From: Promethearchaeota archaeon
GTDB lineage: Archaea > Asgardarchaeota > Lokiarchaeia > Sigyniarchaeales > SOKP01
Direction of reading: 5' to 3'
NCBI GenBank assembly: GCA_019058135.1
Contig: JAHLWE010000504.1
Location: forward strand, 1 to 10,062
DNA: 10,062 nucleotides
Shown here: positions 1 to 4,792 of the stretch, piece by piece
Layout of the letters: the number at the start of each line of letters is the position of its first letter
How positions within the stretch are numbered: the stretch's first letter is position 1
Translations under genes and position numbers: made by a program
The notes under the pieces: generated by a model
The model's database searches: none
What the model saw: only the letters and a program-made list of their open reading frames with translations
What the model was told of the DNA's origin: nothing

Positions 1-2
1 AA

Positions 3-917
3 AAAAAATCAGACACTTCGAAAGAAGTTAGTGATAACTATGTTTCATATGAGGAATTTATGAAAACCGTTAAAAAAACGAGAATTTTGCCTTATTCTTA
101 TAAAAATTTTCTACATTTTAATGAAAGATCTCCAGAACAACTAATAATGGATACAAAAACAGATAAAAATAAAAGTAAAAATGGAAATGAACATACATTT
201 GATATGCATTCAGGAGATATTGATCTATATAACGCTAAGGAGAGTAATAGAAGAATTTCTTATGAGGTTTTTCTAAGAAGTGTTAAAAAAACTAGAATCA
301 CACCTCTCCCTTCAGAGAGTTTACCAAATTTTAATAAGAAACTTCAAGAACAAATATCAAAGGATAGTATTGAAGGTAAAAAGATAGAAGATGATAATGA
401 AAATATATTGGTATTTAAATCAAAAAATGAGGACAAAGATACAGAAAAAATTGAAAATATATCAGAAAAATTGGAAAACAAAATTAAAAAAGAGCCTATT
501 AAAATGAGTGATGAAAAAGTAAAAGAGGAAAAATTACAAGCAGAAGAGGAGAAGAAAAAAGATAAGTCAAAATTTAAAGAAAAGATTGATGAATTAAAAC
601 AAAGATTTAAAGATGATAACCGAGAAAATGATAACTCGAGAGAAAATACAAAATTGGACTCCGTTCCAGTAAATGAAAAAAAAGAAGAACTAACTTCAGA
701 AAAACAAAAATCTCAAGAAATCAAAAGAGAAGAAGAAAAAATGGATCAAAAGCAAGAAAGGGAAAAAGAAGAGGATTGGAATGAAATATTAAACAAGGAA
801 ACTAAAGAGGAGAAAAAGATGCAAAATGTGGAAATAGAGAAAGATTGGAGGAATATATTAAACGGAGAGGTGGAAGAGGAGAAAACAGAAGAAAACCTAA
901 AAAAAATGAAAGATTGA
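3..917 (+). CDS. N-terminal part of a charged repeat/coiled-coil protein, open at left edge, ends at an in-frame TGA
   Basis: The reading frame is open from the window edge. No start codon lies in 3-59, and the ATG at 60 is inside a duplicated motif (SYEEFMKTVKKTRI at nt 45; SYEVFLRSVKKTRI at nt 258), so 60 is probably not the true start. After the two motif copies, codons from about nt 380 onward are almost all Lys, Glu, Asp, Asn, Gln with scattered hydrophobics, which predicts a long charged coiled coil or disordered segment. No signal peptide, membrane segment or enzyme motif is visible. The frame stops at TGA 915-917 but stays open beyond it in the same frame into the LAGLIDADG gene. The TGA sits at the Trp position of the third of four 23-residue repeats. 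I read this as the front of a single gene, either broken by a TGG-to-TGA change or read through. The function of this part is unknown. Confidence 0.6.
   Translation, partial: KKSDTSKEVSDNYVSYEEFMKTVKKTRILPYSYKNFLHFNERSPEQLIMDTKTDKNKSKNGNEHTFDMHSGDIDLYNAKESNRRISYEVFLRSVKKTRITPLPSESLPNFNKKLQEQISKDSIEGKKIEDDNENILVFKSKNEDKDTEKIENISEKLENKIKKEPIKMSDEKVKEEKLQAEEEKKKDKSKFKEKIDELKQRFKDDNRENDNSRENTKLDSVPVNEKKEELTSEKQKSQEIKREEEKMDQKQEREKEEDWNEILNKETKEEKKMQNVEIEKDWRNILNGEVEEEKTEENLKKMKD
45..365 (+). repeat. Duplicated SYExF...VKKTRI motif, 71-residue period
   Basis: Two copies start at nt 45 and nt 258 (213 nt apart) and align without gaps over about 33 residues. They share S-Y-E-x-F, V-K-K-T-R-I, P, F-N and E-Q. 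The first copy spans the ATG at 60, so translation must begin upstream of the window. More copies may exist to the left. No known domain is recognised. Confidence 0.75.
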
Positions 918-1028
918 ACCGATATATTAAACACTGATACAAAAGAGGAGAAAGATGATCAAAATAGGGAAATAGAGGAAGATTGGAATGAAATATTAAA
1001 TAGAGAGATGGAAAAGGAGAAAGAAGAG
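753..1028 (+). repeat. Four tandem 69-nt (23-residue) repeats
   Basis: Units begin at 753, 822, 891 and 960, each 69 nt long. A partial fifth begins at 1029 with the peptide QNREIEE, the same as the start of unit 4. The unit consensus is Q-x-R-E-x-E-x-D-W-x-x-I-L-N-x-x-x-x-E-E-K-x-x. The strictly kept length and in-frame codon identity indicate recent duplication by slippage or unequal crossover. Unit 3 carries TGA in place of the Trp codon. Confidence 0.9.
915..917 (+). other. In-frame TGA at a repeat Trp position
   Basis: Trp codons of the D-W-x-x-I-L-N motif lie at 777, 846 and 984, and this TGA is at 915. All four are exactly 69 nt apart in one frame. The local peptide reads K-D-stop-T-D-I-L-N, against K-D-W-R-N-I-L-N one unit upstream. 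A single G-to-A change explains the stop. TGA ends other genes in this window (4786-4788, 9342-9344), so a genome-wide Trp reassignment is unlikely. Confidence 0.9.
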
Positions 1029-2141
1029 CAAAACAGGGAAATTGAAGAAGTCTCTACACAAATCGAGGAAGACAAAGAAGCGGATAATAAGGAAAAAATA
1101 AATGAGAATATTGATAAGAGTATTGAAAAAAATGAAGAAATAAAAAATAAAGCTGAACAAGAAACAGCAGAGAAATTAAGTGAAAATGATTTCGATGAGA
1201 GTCTATTTAATCCAAAATTAAAAGAATTATACAAAGAATTTTATGATTCTACAAATCAACACGCAAATCTTGGAACTAAAATCAGAGAGAGTTTTAAGGA
1301 TTTTGTTAAAGATCATGAAAATCTAACGCCCAAGGAATCGAAGGAACTTTTAGATAAAGTCAACGAGATCAATAGTGATAAAATGATCGAGAAATATATT
1401 AAACATCAACTTGAGATGACAACACATGCCAAAAGAATAATAATGAGAGATTTCAAAGAAATAAAAGGAATATCTATTTCAGAATCTACTATTAAGAATA
1501 TTGAAAAAGAATCCGGTTTAGAATCTCGAGAAGTAATAAGGGATAATGCAATTCACCTTAATCTTAATAAAGATTATTTTGAGAAAATAGATACAAAAGA
1601 AAAAGCTTACTGGTTAGGATTTATTTATGCTGATGGATATATTGAACTTAATAAGAGGAGTGAATCAAGAAGATTATGTTTAGGTAGCCTTAGTCCAAAA
1701 GATGAAATACTTCTAAAAAAATTTGCAGAAAGCATAAATGCAGACAAAAATAAAATTGAAAAGGACAGAGAATATCTTCGACTGAGAATTACAAATAAAA
1801 AATTATGTGATGATGCAATGAAACATGGAGTTTTACCTAGGAAATCTCTAATTATTGAATATCCAAAACTTGAAAATAGGGAACTTGACTTAGCTTTTTT
1901 ACTTGGCTATTTCGATGGTGATGGAAAAAAAGGGACTTCAATGATTAAAACCGGAAGTCGAAAATTCTTAGAACAAATAAAGGCAAAATTTAATATTCCA
2001 AATAATATATATCTAAATGAACCAAATAAACCAAATAAGAAAACTGTCTGTTTGAGCTTAGGAGCAAAATTATTTAATGAAATGTTAGATAATTATGAAG
2101 ATAGTTTATCAAGAAAAAGAATACGATTTAAAATAAATTAG
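1008..2141 (+). CDS. LAGLIDADG homing endonuclease-like protein, C-terminal part of the interrupted repeat gene
   Basis: Two LAGLIDADG motifs are visible, numbered from the ATG at 1008: WLGFIYADG (residues 202-210) and FLLGYFDGDG (297-306). Each ends with the acidic residue that binds catalytic metal (D209, D305), so this is a monomeric two-motif DNA endonuclease fold. About 70 residues lie between the motifs, with a typical SPKDEILLKKFA helix. A probable helix-turn-helix precedes it (ISISESTIKNIEKESGLE, about 155-172). Residues 1-60 are highly charged and continue the repeat array upstream. No intein splicing blocks are present and the product is not nested in a host gene, so it is free-standing rather than an intein. 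The frame is open from 918 to 2141, so the ATG at 1008 (inside repeat unit 4, no clear SD) may not be a genuine start. The gene ends 5 nt before the 3' end of a convergent tRNA-Lys gene. Whether it cuts DNA is unproven; LAGLIDADG domains are also found in regulatory proteins. Confidence 0.75.
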   Translation: MEKEKEEQNREIEEVSTQIEEDKEADNKEKINENIDKSIEKNEEIKNKAEQETAEKLSENDFDESLFNPKLKELYKEFYDSTNQHANLGTKIRESFKDFVKDHENLTPKESKELLDKVNEINSDKMIEKYIKHQLEMTTHAKRIIMRDFKEIKGISISESTIKNIEKESGLESREVIRDNAIHLNLNKDYFEKIDTKEKAYWLGFIYADGYIELNKRSESRRLCLGSLSPKDEILLKKFAESINADKNKIEKDREYLRLRITNKKLCDDAMKHGVLPRKSLIIEYPKLENRELDLAFLLGYFDGDGKKGTSMIKTGSRKFLEQIKAKFNIPNNIYLNEPNKPNKKTVCLSLGAKLFNEMLDNYEDSLSRKRIRFKIN

Positions 2142-2146
2142 AAAAT

Positions 2147-2250
2147 AGGGCTATGGGGGATATCCTAAAAAGAGCGAGATGCCCTTCTTATTCGAACCCC
2201 CGACCGACGGATTAAGAGTCCGCTGCGCTACCTGACTGCGCTAATAGCCC
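2147..2250 (-). tRNA. tRNA-Lys(CTT) with a T-loop intron
   Basis: Read on the minus strand: acceptor GGGCTAT pairs with ATAGCCC, D stem GCGC/GCGC, anticodon stem GCGGA/TCCGT and loop CTCTTAA, giving anticodon CTT (Lys, reads AAG). The T stem GGGGG (2197-2201) is followed by the loop start TTCGAA, but the other half of the stem, CCCCC (2155-2159), is reached only after 30 extra nucleotides. Removing them restores a perfect 7-nt T loop TTCGAAT. The discriminator is U and no CCA is encoded. The gene is convergent with the LAGLIDADG gene and lies 17 nt downstream of tRNA-Ser(TGA), probably cotranscribed with it. A decayed tRNA is possible, but all stems pair. Confidence 0.9.
2161..2190 (-). other. 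30-nt non-canonical tRNA intron (T loop, about position 58-60)
   Basis: The insert forms its own hairpin: TAAGAAGGGC pairs with GCTCTTTTTA (with G-U wobbles) around a 5-nt loop. Between this and the T stem, TTC can pair with GGA, leaving 3-nt bulges GAA and TAT on opposite strands. That is a relaxed bulge-helix-bulge with a 3-bp rather than 4-bp central helix, the type of substrate cut by archaeal tRNA-splicing endonuclease. Because AT is present at both ends, the boundaries can slide by one base each way (2160-2189 to 2162-2191) with the same spliced product. Confidence 0.75.
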
Positions 2251-2267
2251 ATTTATTTCCAATTGAA

Positions 2268-2349
2268 CGCAGATGGAGGGACTTGAACCCCCGAGCGTTT
2301 ACACGCACTGGCTCTCAAGGCCAGCGTCTTACCACTAGGCTACATCTGC
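2268..2349 (-). tRNA. tRNA-Ser(TGA)
   Basis: Class II tRNA on the minus strand. Acceptor GCAGATG/CATCTGC, anticodon stem CTGGC/GCCAG with loop CTTGAGA (anticodon TGA), long variable arm with GCGT/ACGC stem, T stem GGGGG/CCCTC around TTCAAGT, and discriminator G as usual for Ser. The D stem (GCCT/AGAC) has one C-A mismatch. No intron and no encoded CCA. Confidence 0.93.
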
Positions 2350-2354
2350 ATTTA

Positions 2355-2377
2355 CTTAAAATTAATAATAACTTAAA
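2355..2377 (-). promoter_or_regulatory. Upstream element shared with tRNA-Ser(GCT)
   Basis: This 23-nt AT-rich stretch begins 6 nt upstream of tRNA-Ser(TGA). It matches 19 of 23 bases of the stretch at 3359-3381 upstream of the other tRNA-Ser gene. Minus strand core: TTTAAGTTAT then TTTTAAG. It is a likely promoter element for the Ser-Lys tRNA pair, although it is not a textbook TATA box. Confidence 0.4.
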
Positions 2378-2498
2378 TTTATTTTTGTTTTTTTAACTCT
2401 TTGATAAAGATATAAGCAGAAAATAATCATAAAATACCTTTTACATAGAAATAATGATTTTAGAAAAACGATATTGACTAAAGCGGATTTAACCATTT

Positions 2499-2511
2499 AA
2501 GATATAAATTG
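2499..2511 (+). promoter_or_regulatory. Putative TATA element of the JAMM-fold gene
   Basis: AAGATATAAATTG lies about 85-95 nt upstream of the ATG at 2594. A start about 25 nt downstream would leave a leader of about 60 nt carrying the SD at 2583-2587. The same 13-mer recurs at 3230-3242. The remaining sequence between tRNA-Ser and this gene (2350-2593) is plain AT-rich DNA with no ORF. Confidence 0.35.
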
Positions 2512-2582
2512 CTTAAACTTTCCAAATTTCGAAATTTTCTCAAAAATTATTTATTCTATCTTTCATTATTTAATGTGAAAAT

Positions 2583-2587
2583 GGAGG
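2583..2587 (+). promoter_or_regulatory. Shine-Dalgarno GGAGG of the JAMM-fold gene
   Basis: GGAGG ends 6 nt before the ATG at 2594, which fixes that start. Confidence 0.8.
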
Positions 2588-2593
2588 ATTACA

Positions 2594-3070
2594 ATGGCAG
2601 ATAATTTTAGATATTTAATTCCCGAGAAGATTTACGATGATATCATACAAAAAGTCTCTGATGCATTGCCCTACATATTGCGTGGTTGGGTCTTTGCTGA
2701 TAGAAGAGGAAATTTCGGGATTATTAATAGAATTCACGTTGAAAATGAAAAAATGAGGTCGAAAGCACATAAACGGCCGAGAAGCTGGATGAGATATAAA
2801 AAAGCGAAAATCTACAATATGCGTAAGTTTAAACAAGAAGAGGGAATCGACATAGCTTGGGAGTGGCATTCACATCCTTCAGGAAATGAGAAACTTCATA
2901 TGATCGATAAACAAATTCTCAACTATCTTTCTATGGGTGTCATGATTATAGTTTGCCCAAAACTCGAATCCAATGATAATAAAGGTTCATTATTAGGTTG
3001 GTATTACGATAAACGGACAACAAAAAAACCCATCATTGAAAAAATGGTATTTGAAATAATTTCTGAATAA
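2594..3070 (+). CDS. JAMM/MPN-fold (JAB) metalloprotease-like protein
   Basis: The 158-residue product carries the zinc-site core of the JAMM family: H-S-H-P-S-G at residues 92-97 followed by Asp at the exact HxHx10D spacing, then the hydrophobic strand GVMIIVCP typical of the fold. Family members are zinc isopeptidases that remove ubiquitin-like proteins (Rpn11, archaeal AfJAMM). Two expected residues differ. Aligning LPYILRGWVFA with the N-terminal helix-strand of AfJAMM puts Ile where the catalytic Glu belongs, and the usual Ser three residues before the Asp is His. Zinc binding is therefore likely but peptidase activity is doubtful. A basic segment (about 50-80: MRSKAHKRPRSWMRYKKAK) replaces the insertion loop. 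Strong SD, single-gene unit between tRNA genes, followed by T-tracts. No ubiquitin-like protein, E1 or E2 gene is nearby, so the partner is unknown. Confidence 0.75.
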   Translation: MADNFRYLIPEKIYDDIIQKVSDALPYILRGWVFADRRGNFGIINRIHVENEKMRSKAHKRPRSWMRYKKAKIYNMRKFKQEEGIDIAWEWHSHPSGNEKLHMIDKQILNYLSMGVMIIVCPKLESNDNKGSLLGWYYDKRTTKKPIIEKMVFEIISE

Positions 3071-3100
3071 TTTTTTTCAATATTCCCAATTTTTTATTTT
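3071..3100 (+). terminator. T-tract terminator after the JAMM-fold gene
   Basis: Immediately after the stop codon there are T runs of 7 (3071-3077), 6 (3090-3095) and 4 (3097-3100). This pattern is typical of archaeal intrinsic termination, which needs no hairpin. The following 3101-3250 has no ORF or RNA that I can support. Confidence 0.5.
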
Positions 3101-3256
3101 ATCTTTTGAAAAATTATAATTAATAATGAGATTATACCTATAATTTATCAAGAAGTAAAAAGATATTTGCACGATGGTAAGTGTATATTTTGGGTATAGC
3201 ATTAATTTAGAATGCGATAAGTTTTGGTAAAGATATAAATTGTTTTGGAGTTTTGG

Positions 3257-3338
3257 CGCAGCCGGTGGGATTTGAACCCACGCAGGTTTCCCCACTGGAT
3301 TAGCAGTCCAGCGCGCTACCAGGCTACGCGACGGCTGC
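3257..3338 (-). tRNA. tRNA-Ser(GCT), followed by an encoded CCA
   Basis: Minus strand class II tRNA. Acceptor GCAGCCG/CGGCTGC, D stem GCGT/GCGC, anticodon stem CTGGA/TCCAG with loop CTGCTAA (anticodon GCT, reads AGC/AGU), extended variable arm, T stem GTGGG/CCCAC around TTCAAAT, discriminator G. The next three bases on the minus strand (3256-3254) are CCA, so the mature 3' end is genome-encoded here, unlike the other three tRNAs in the window. No intron. Confidence 0.93.
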
Positions 3339-3341
3339 AAC

Positions 3342-3355
3342 CGAAAATATTTTCG
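3342..3355. repeat. Perfect 14-bp palindrome next to tRNA-Ser(GCT)
   Basis: CGAAAATATTTTCG reads identically on both strands and starts 4 nt upstream of the tRNA 5' end. It occupies nearly all of the extra 15 nt that separate the shared tRNA-Ser element from this tRNA compared with tRNA-Ser(TGA). It could be a small hairpin in the 5' leader or a protein site. Confidence 0.6.
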
Positions 3356-3358
3356 TTT

Positions 3359-3381
3359 CTTAAAACTTAAGATAACTTAAA
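3359..3381 (-). promoter_or_regulatory. Upstream element of tRNA-Ser(GCT)
   Basis: This is the partner of the element at 2355-2377: 19 of 23 bases agree, and it is in the same orientation relative to a tRNA-Ser gene. It lies 21 nt from the tRNA. Likely promoter or upstream activating sequence. Confidence 0.4.
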
Positions 3382-3423
3382 ACTATTCTTAAGTAATAAT
3401 AATAAAAGTTTTTTATTATTTAG

Positions 3424-3433
3424 TTTTATATAG
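3424..3433 (+). promoter_or_regulatory. Putative TATA box of tRNA-Val
   Basis: TTTTATATAG is centred about 43 nt upstream of the mature tRNA 5' end, which fits a start about 25 nt downstream of the box and a short 5' leader. Confidence 0.45.
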
Positions 3434-3471
3434 TCTAGATTAATTAAAGATTTTTTGAAAAGAAGCAGATA

Positions 3472-3543
3472 GAGCCCGTGATCTAGAGGTATGATGCCAG
3501 GTTTACACCCTGGATATCGAGGGTTCAATTCCCTCCGGGCTCA
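3472..3543 (+). tRNA. tRNA-Val(TAC)
   Basis: Acceptor GAGCCCG/CGGGCTC, D stem ATC/GAT, anticodon stem CCAGG/CCTGG with loop TTTACAC (anticodon TAC), T stem GAGGG/CCCTC around TTCAATT, discriminator A as expected for Val. No intron and no encoded CCA. It is convergent with the DUF2110 gene, whose stop codon lies 13 nt away. Confidence 0.95.
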
Positions 3544-3556
3544 CTATAAATCTAAC

Positions 3557-4339
3557 CTAGTTCAATAATTTCCTCAATTTTAGAGGTCTGATTGCACTTA
3601 GTTTTGAGAATTTTAATTTTTTTCCAATATGAGCAATAATACCAGGTGCGTTTGTGTCTCCTTTAAGAATAATGATATTTTCTAAGAACCCTAATTTTTT
3701 TATTGTTATCACATCTTGGGAATGTCCTGTTATTGCTATTGCTTTTTTAACTTGAGCTCTAGTAGAACCTGATACAAAAACTCTCTCTAATTTATCTAGA
3801 AAACAATCATTTATTATTTCTAAGGTATTTTTTGCAATTAATCCCTTAATCTCTTTCTTACTTTGAGAAATCTCTTCAACTTTTACATGGATTGGAAAGT
3901 TTTCAATGAAACCAAACGAGTCTATTATTTTTCTGAGTGGAATTTTTTTACCTGTGCATAATTGATTTCTAAGAGTGTGAAGATTAATTAAAACATCGAC
4001 AGTTGGGTATCTAATGCTACAATCAATAAAAATACCAAAACCAACCTTTCCTACATCAACTAAATATCCTCTTAATACATCTCCTTTATGAATTTCATTA
4101 AATCTAATTGTTGAACCAATATTTTGTTTTATTAAATTTTTGACAAATTCCTCATCAGGTCCTTCAATTTTTATTTCAAGACGGTTATCTTGTTTTCTAA
4201 AGCTTACTATATCAATATGTACATCTAGTTCCCTAATTTCATTAGATAACATTTGTAAATATTTCTGAAAGAGGGGATTAAAATTAAAATTTGGATTATA
4301 ACTATAAATTTTCTCGGCCAAAATAAGTTTTTGAACCAT
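3557..4339 (-). CDS. DUF2110 family archaeal protein (S1/OB-like domain)
   Basis: This 260-residue protein matches the archaea-restricted DUF2110 family as I know it. The diagnostic C-terminal block is STRAQVKKAIAITGHSQDV (192-210) followed by KKLGFLE and KGDTNAPGIIAHIG (226-239). The same T-R-A-x-V, G-H-x-Q-D and G-L-L/G-F-L-E pattern occurs in halophile members. Residues about 84-150 (GDVLRGYLVDVGKVGFGIFID) resemble an S1/OB nucleic-acid-binding barrel, so an RNA-related role is plausible but unproven. In other archaea the gene can sit beside the transcription factor TFE; no TFE gene is seen here. It is divergent from the small gene at 4411, 71 nt away, and convergent with tRNA-Val. The start is the first in-frame ATG; no clear SD is seen. 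Confidence 0.85.
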   Translation of the reverse strand: MVQKLILAEKIYSYNPNFNFNPLFQKYLQMLSNEIRELDVHIDIVSFRKQDNRLEIKIEGPDEEFVKNLIKQNIGSTIRFNEIHKGDVLRGYLVDVGKVGFGIFIDCSIRYPTVDVLINLHTLRNQLCTGKKIPLRKIIDSFGFIENFPIHVKVEEISQSKKEIKGLIAKNTLEIINDCFLDKLERVFVSGSTRAQVKKAIAITGHSQDVITIKKLGFLENIIILKGDTNAPGIIAHIGKKLKFSKLSAIRPLKLRKLLN

Positions 4340-4410
4340 CTTTAAGTGAAATAAACCTACATTTTTAAAGAAATTTTTGTATAAAATTAGTATAATTTTG
4401 AGGAATTAAT
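4340..4410. promoter_or_regulatory. Divergent promoter region (DUF2110 / small alpha-beta gene)
   Basis: This 71-nt gap must hold both promoters. On the minus strand TTTATAC (about 4380-4386) lies about 40-47 nt upstream of the DUF2110 ATG. On the plus strand GTATAATTTT (from 4390) lies just upstream of the SD GAGGA (4400-4404). Assignment of individual elements is tentative. Confidence 0.4.
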
Positions 4411-4788
4411 TTGAACGAATTTAAGTTTATTCAACTCGTTGATAAATTAAAGGAAGAATACGATCAAATAAAAGAAATCTTTCTCTTAGATTCCTTAGGA
4501 AATATTATTTTTAAATCAGAAAATTTTAGTTTAAATGAAAACGAGGCAAAAGAGATATTATATGCTTGGAAAAACAAAAAATCATTTCTAAATTTTATGG
4601 GAAATCGGTTTGCAATTGTAAAATGGGCTGAAATTCAGTTAGCTGCAAAAAATATGTATGGAGAAGGTAGTATATGTGGGTCAATCACTCCTGAGGGTGA
4701 GTATTTTATCGCTCACATTCAAGAAAGTAAAGAATTACTTCTAATCGAATGGTCAATAATAATCAATAAACTTGTTTGGCAAAATTGA
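4411..4788 (+). CDS. Small roadblock/profilin-like alpha-beta protein, TTG start
   Basis: I do not recognise the family. The 125-residue protein reads as helix (4-18), two strands (IKEIFLLD, NIIFKSE), helix (NENEAKEILYAWKN), then three strands (about 58-103) and a C-terminal helix rich in Leu/Ile/Trp (106-123). This order is shared by roadblock/LC7, profilin and related longin-like folds. These folds serve small GTPases or actin in eukaryote-like archaea, so the resemblance is suggestive only. The TTG start is supported by GAGGA at 4400-4404 with 6-nt spacing and by no earlier ATG; the next Met is at residue 63, within the domain. The stop TGA lies 4 nt from the stop of the convergent membrane protein gene. 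No cofactor or catalytic motif is visible. Confidence 0.7.
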   Translation: MNEFKFIQLVDKLKEEYDQIKEIFLLDSLGNIIFKSENFSLNENEAKEILYAWKNKKSFLNFMGNRFAIVKWAEIQLAAKNMYGEGSICGSITPEGEYFIAHIQESKELLLIEWSIIINKLVWQN

Positions 4789-4792
4789 TTAT

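Noticed and set aside
915..917. TGA as selenocysteine codon
   Set aside because: The aligned residue in the other three repeats is Trp, not Cys or Sec, and the context is a charged coiled coil rather than a redox site.
753..1028. CRISPR-like array
   Set aside because: The 69-nt units are contiguous with no spacers, diverged in wobble positions, and code in one frame.
746..1234. Minus-strand Ser/Phe-rich reading frames opposite the repeat region
   Set aside because: They are mirror images of Glu/Lys-rich codons on the plus strand, have no SD and give low-complexity products.
1600..2141. Intein
   Set aside because: No N-terminal Cys/Ser splice block, no C-terminal His-Asn, and no host extein sequence around the LAGLIDADG domain.
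2615..2869. Minus-strand frame inside the JAMM-fold gene
   Set aside because: Shadow of a gene with a clear zinc motif and SD on the plus strand.
3222..3256. TTTTGG repeats (three copies)
   Set aside because: Short six-base matches with irregular spacing in low-complexity spacer. One overlaps the complement of the encoded CCA.
3077..3340. Minus-strand 87-residue frame spanning 3077-3340
   Set aside because: Its N-terminal half is translation of the tRNA-Ser(GCT) gene and the rest is AT-rich spacer, so it is not a plausible protein.
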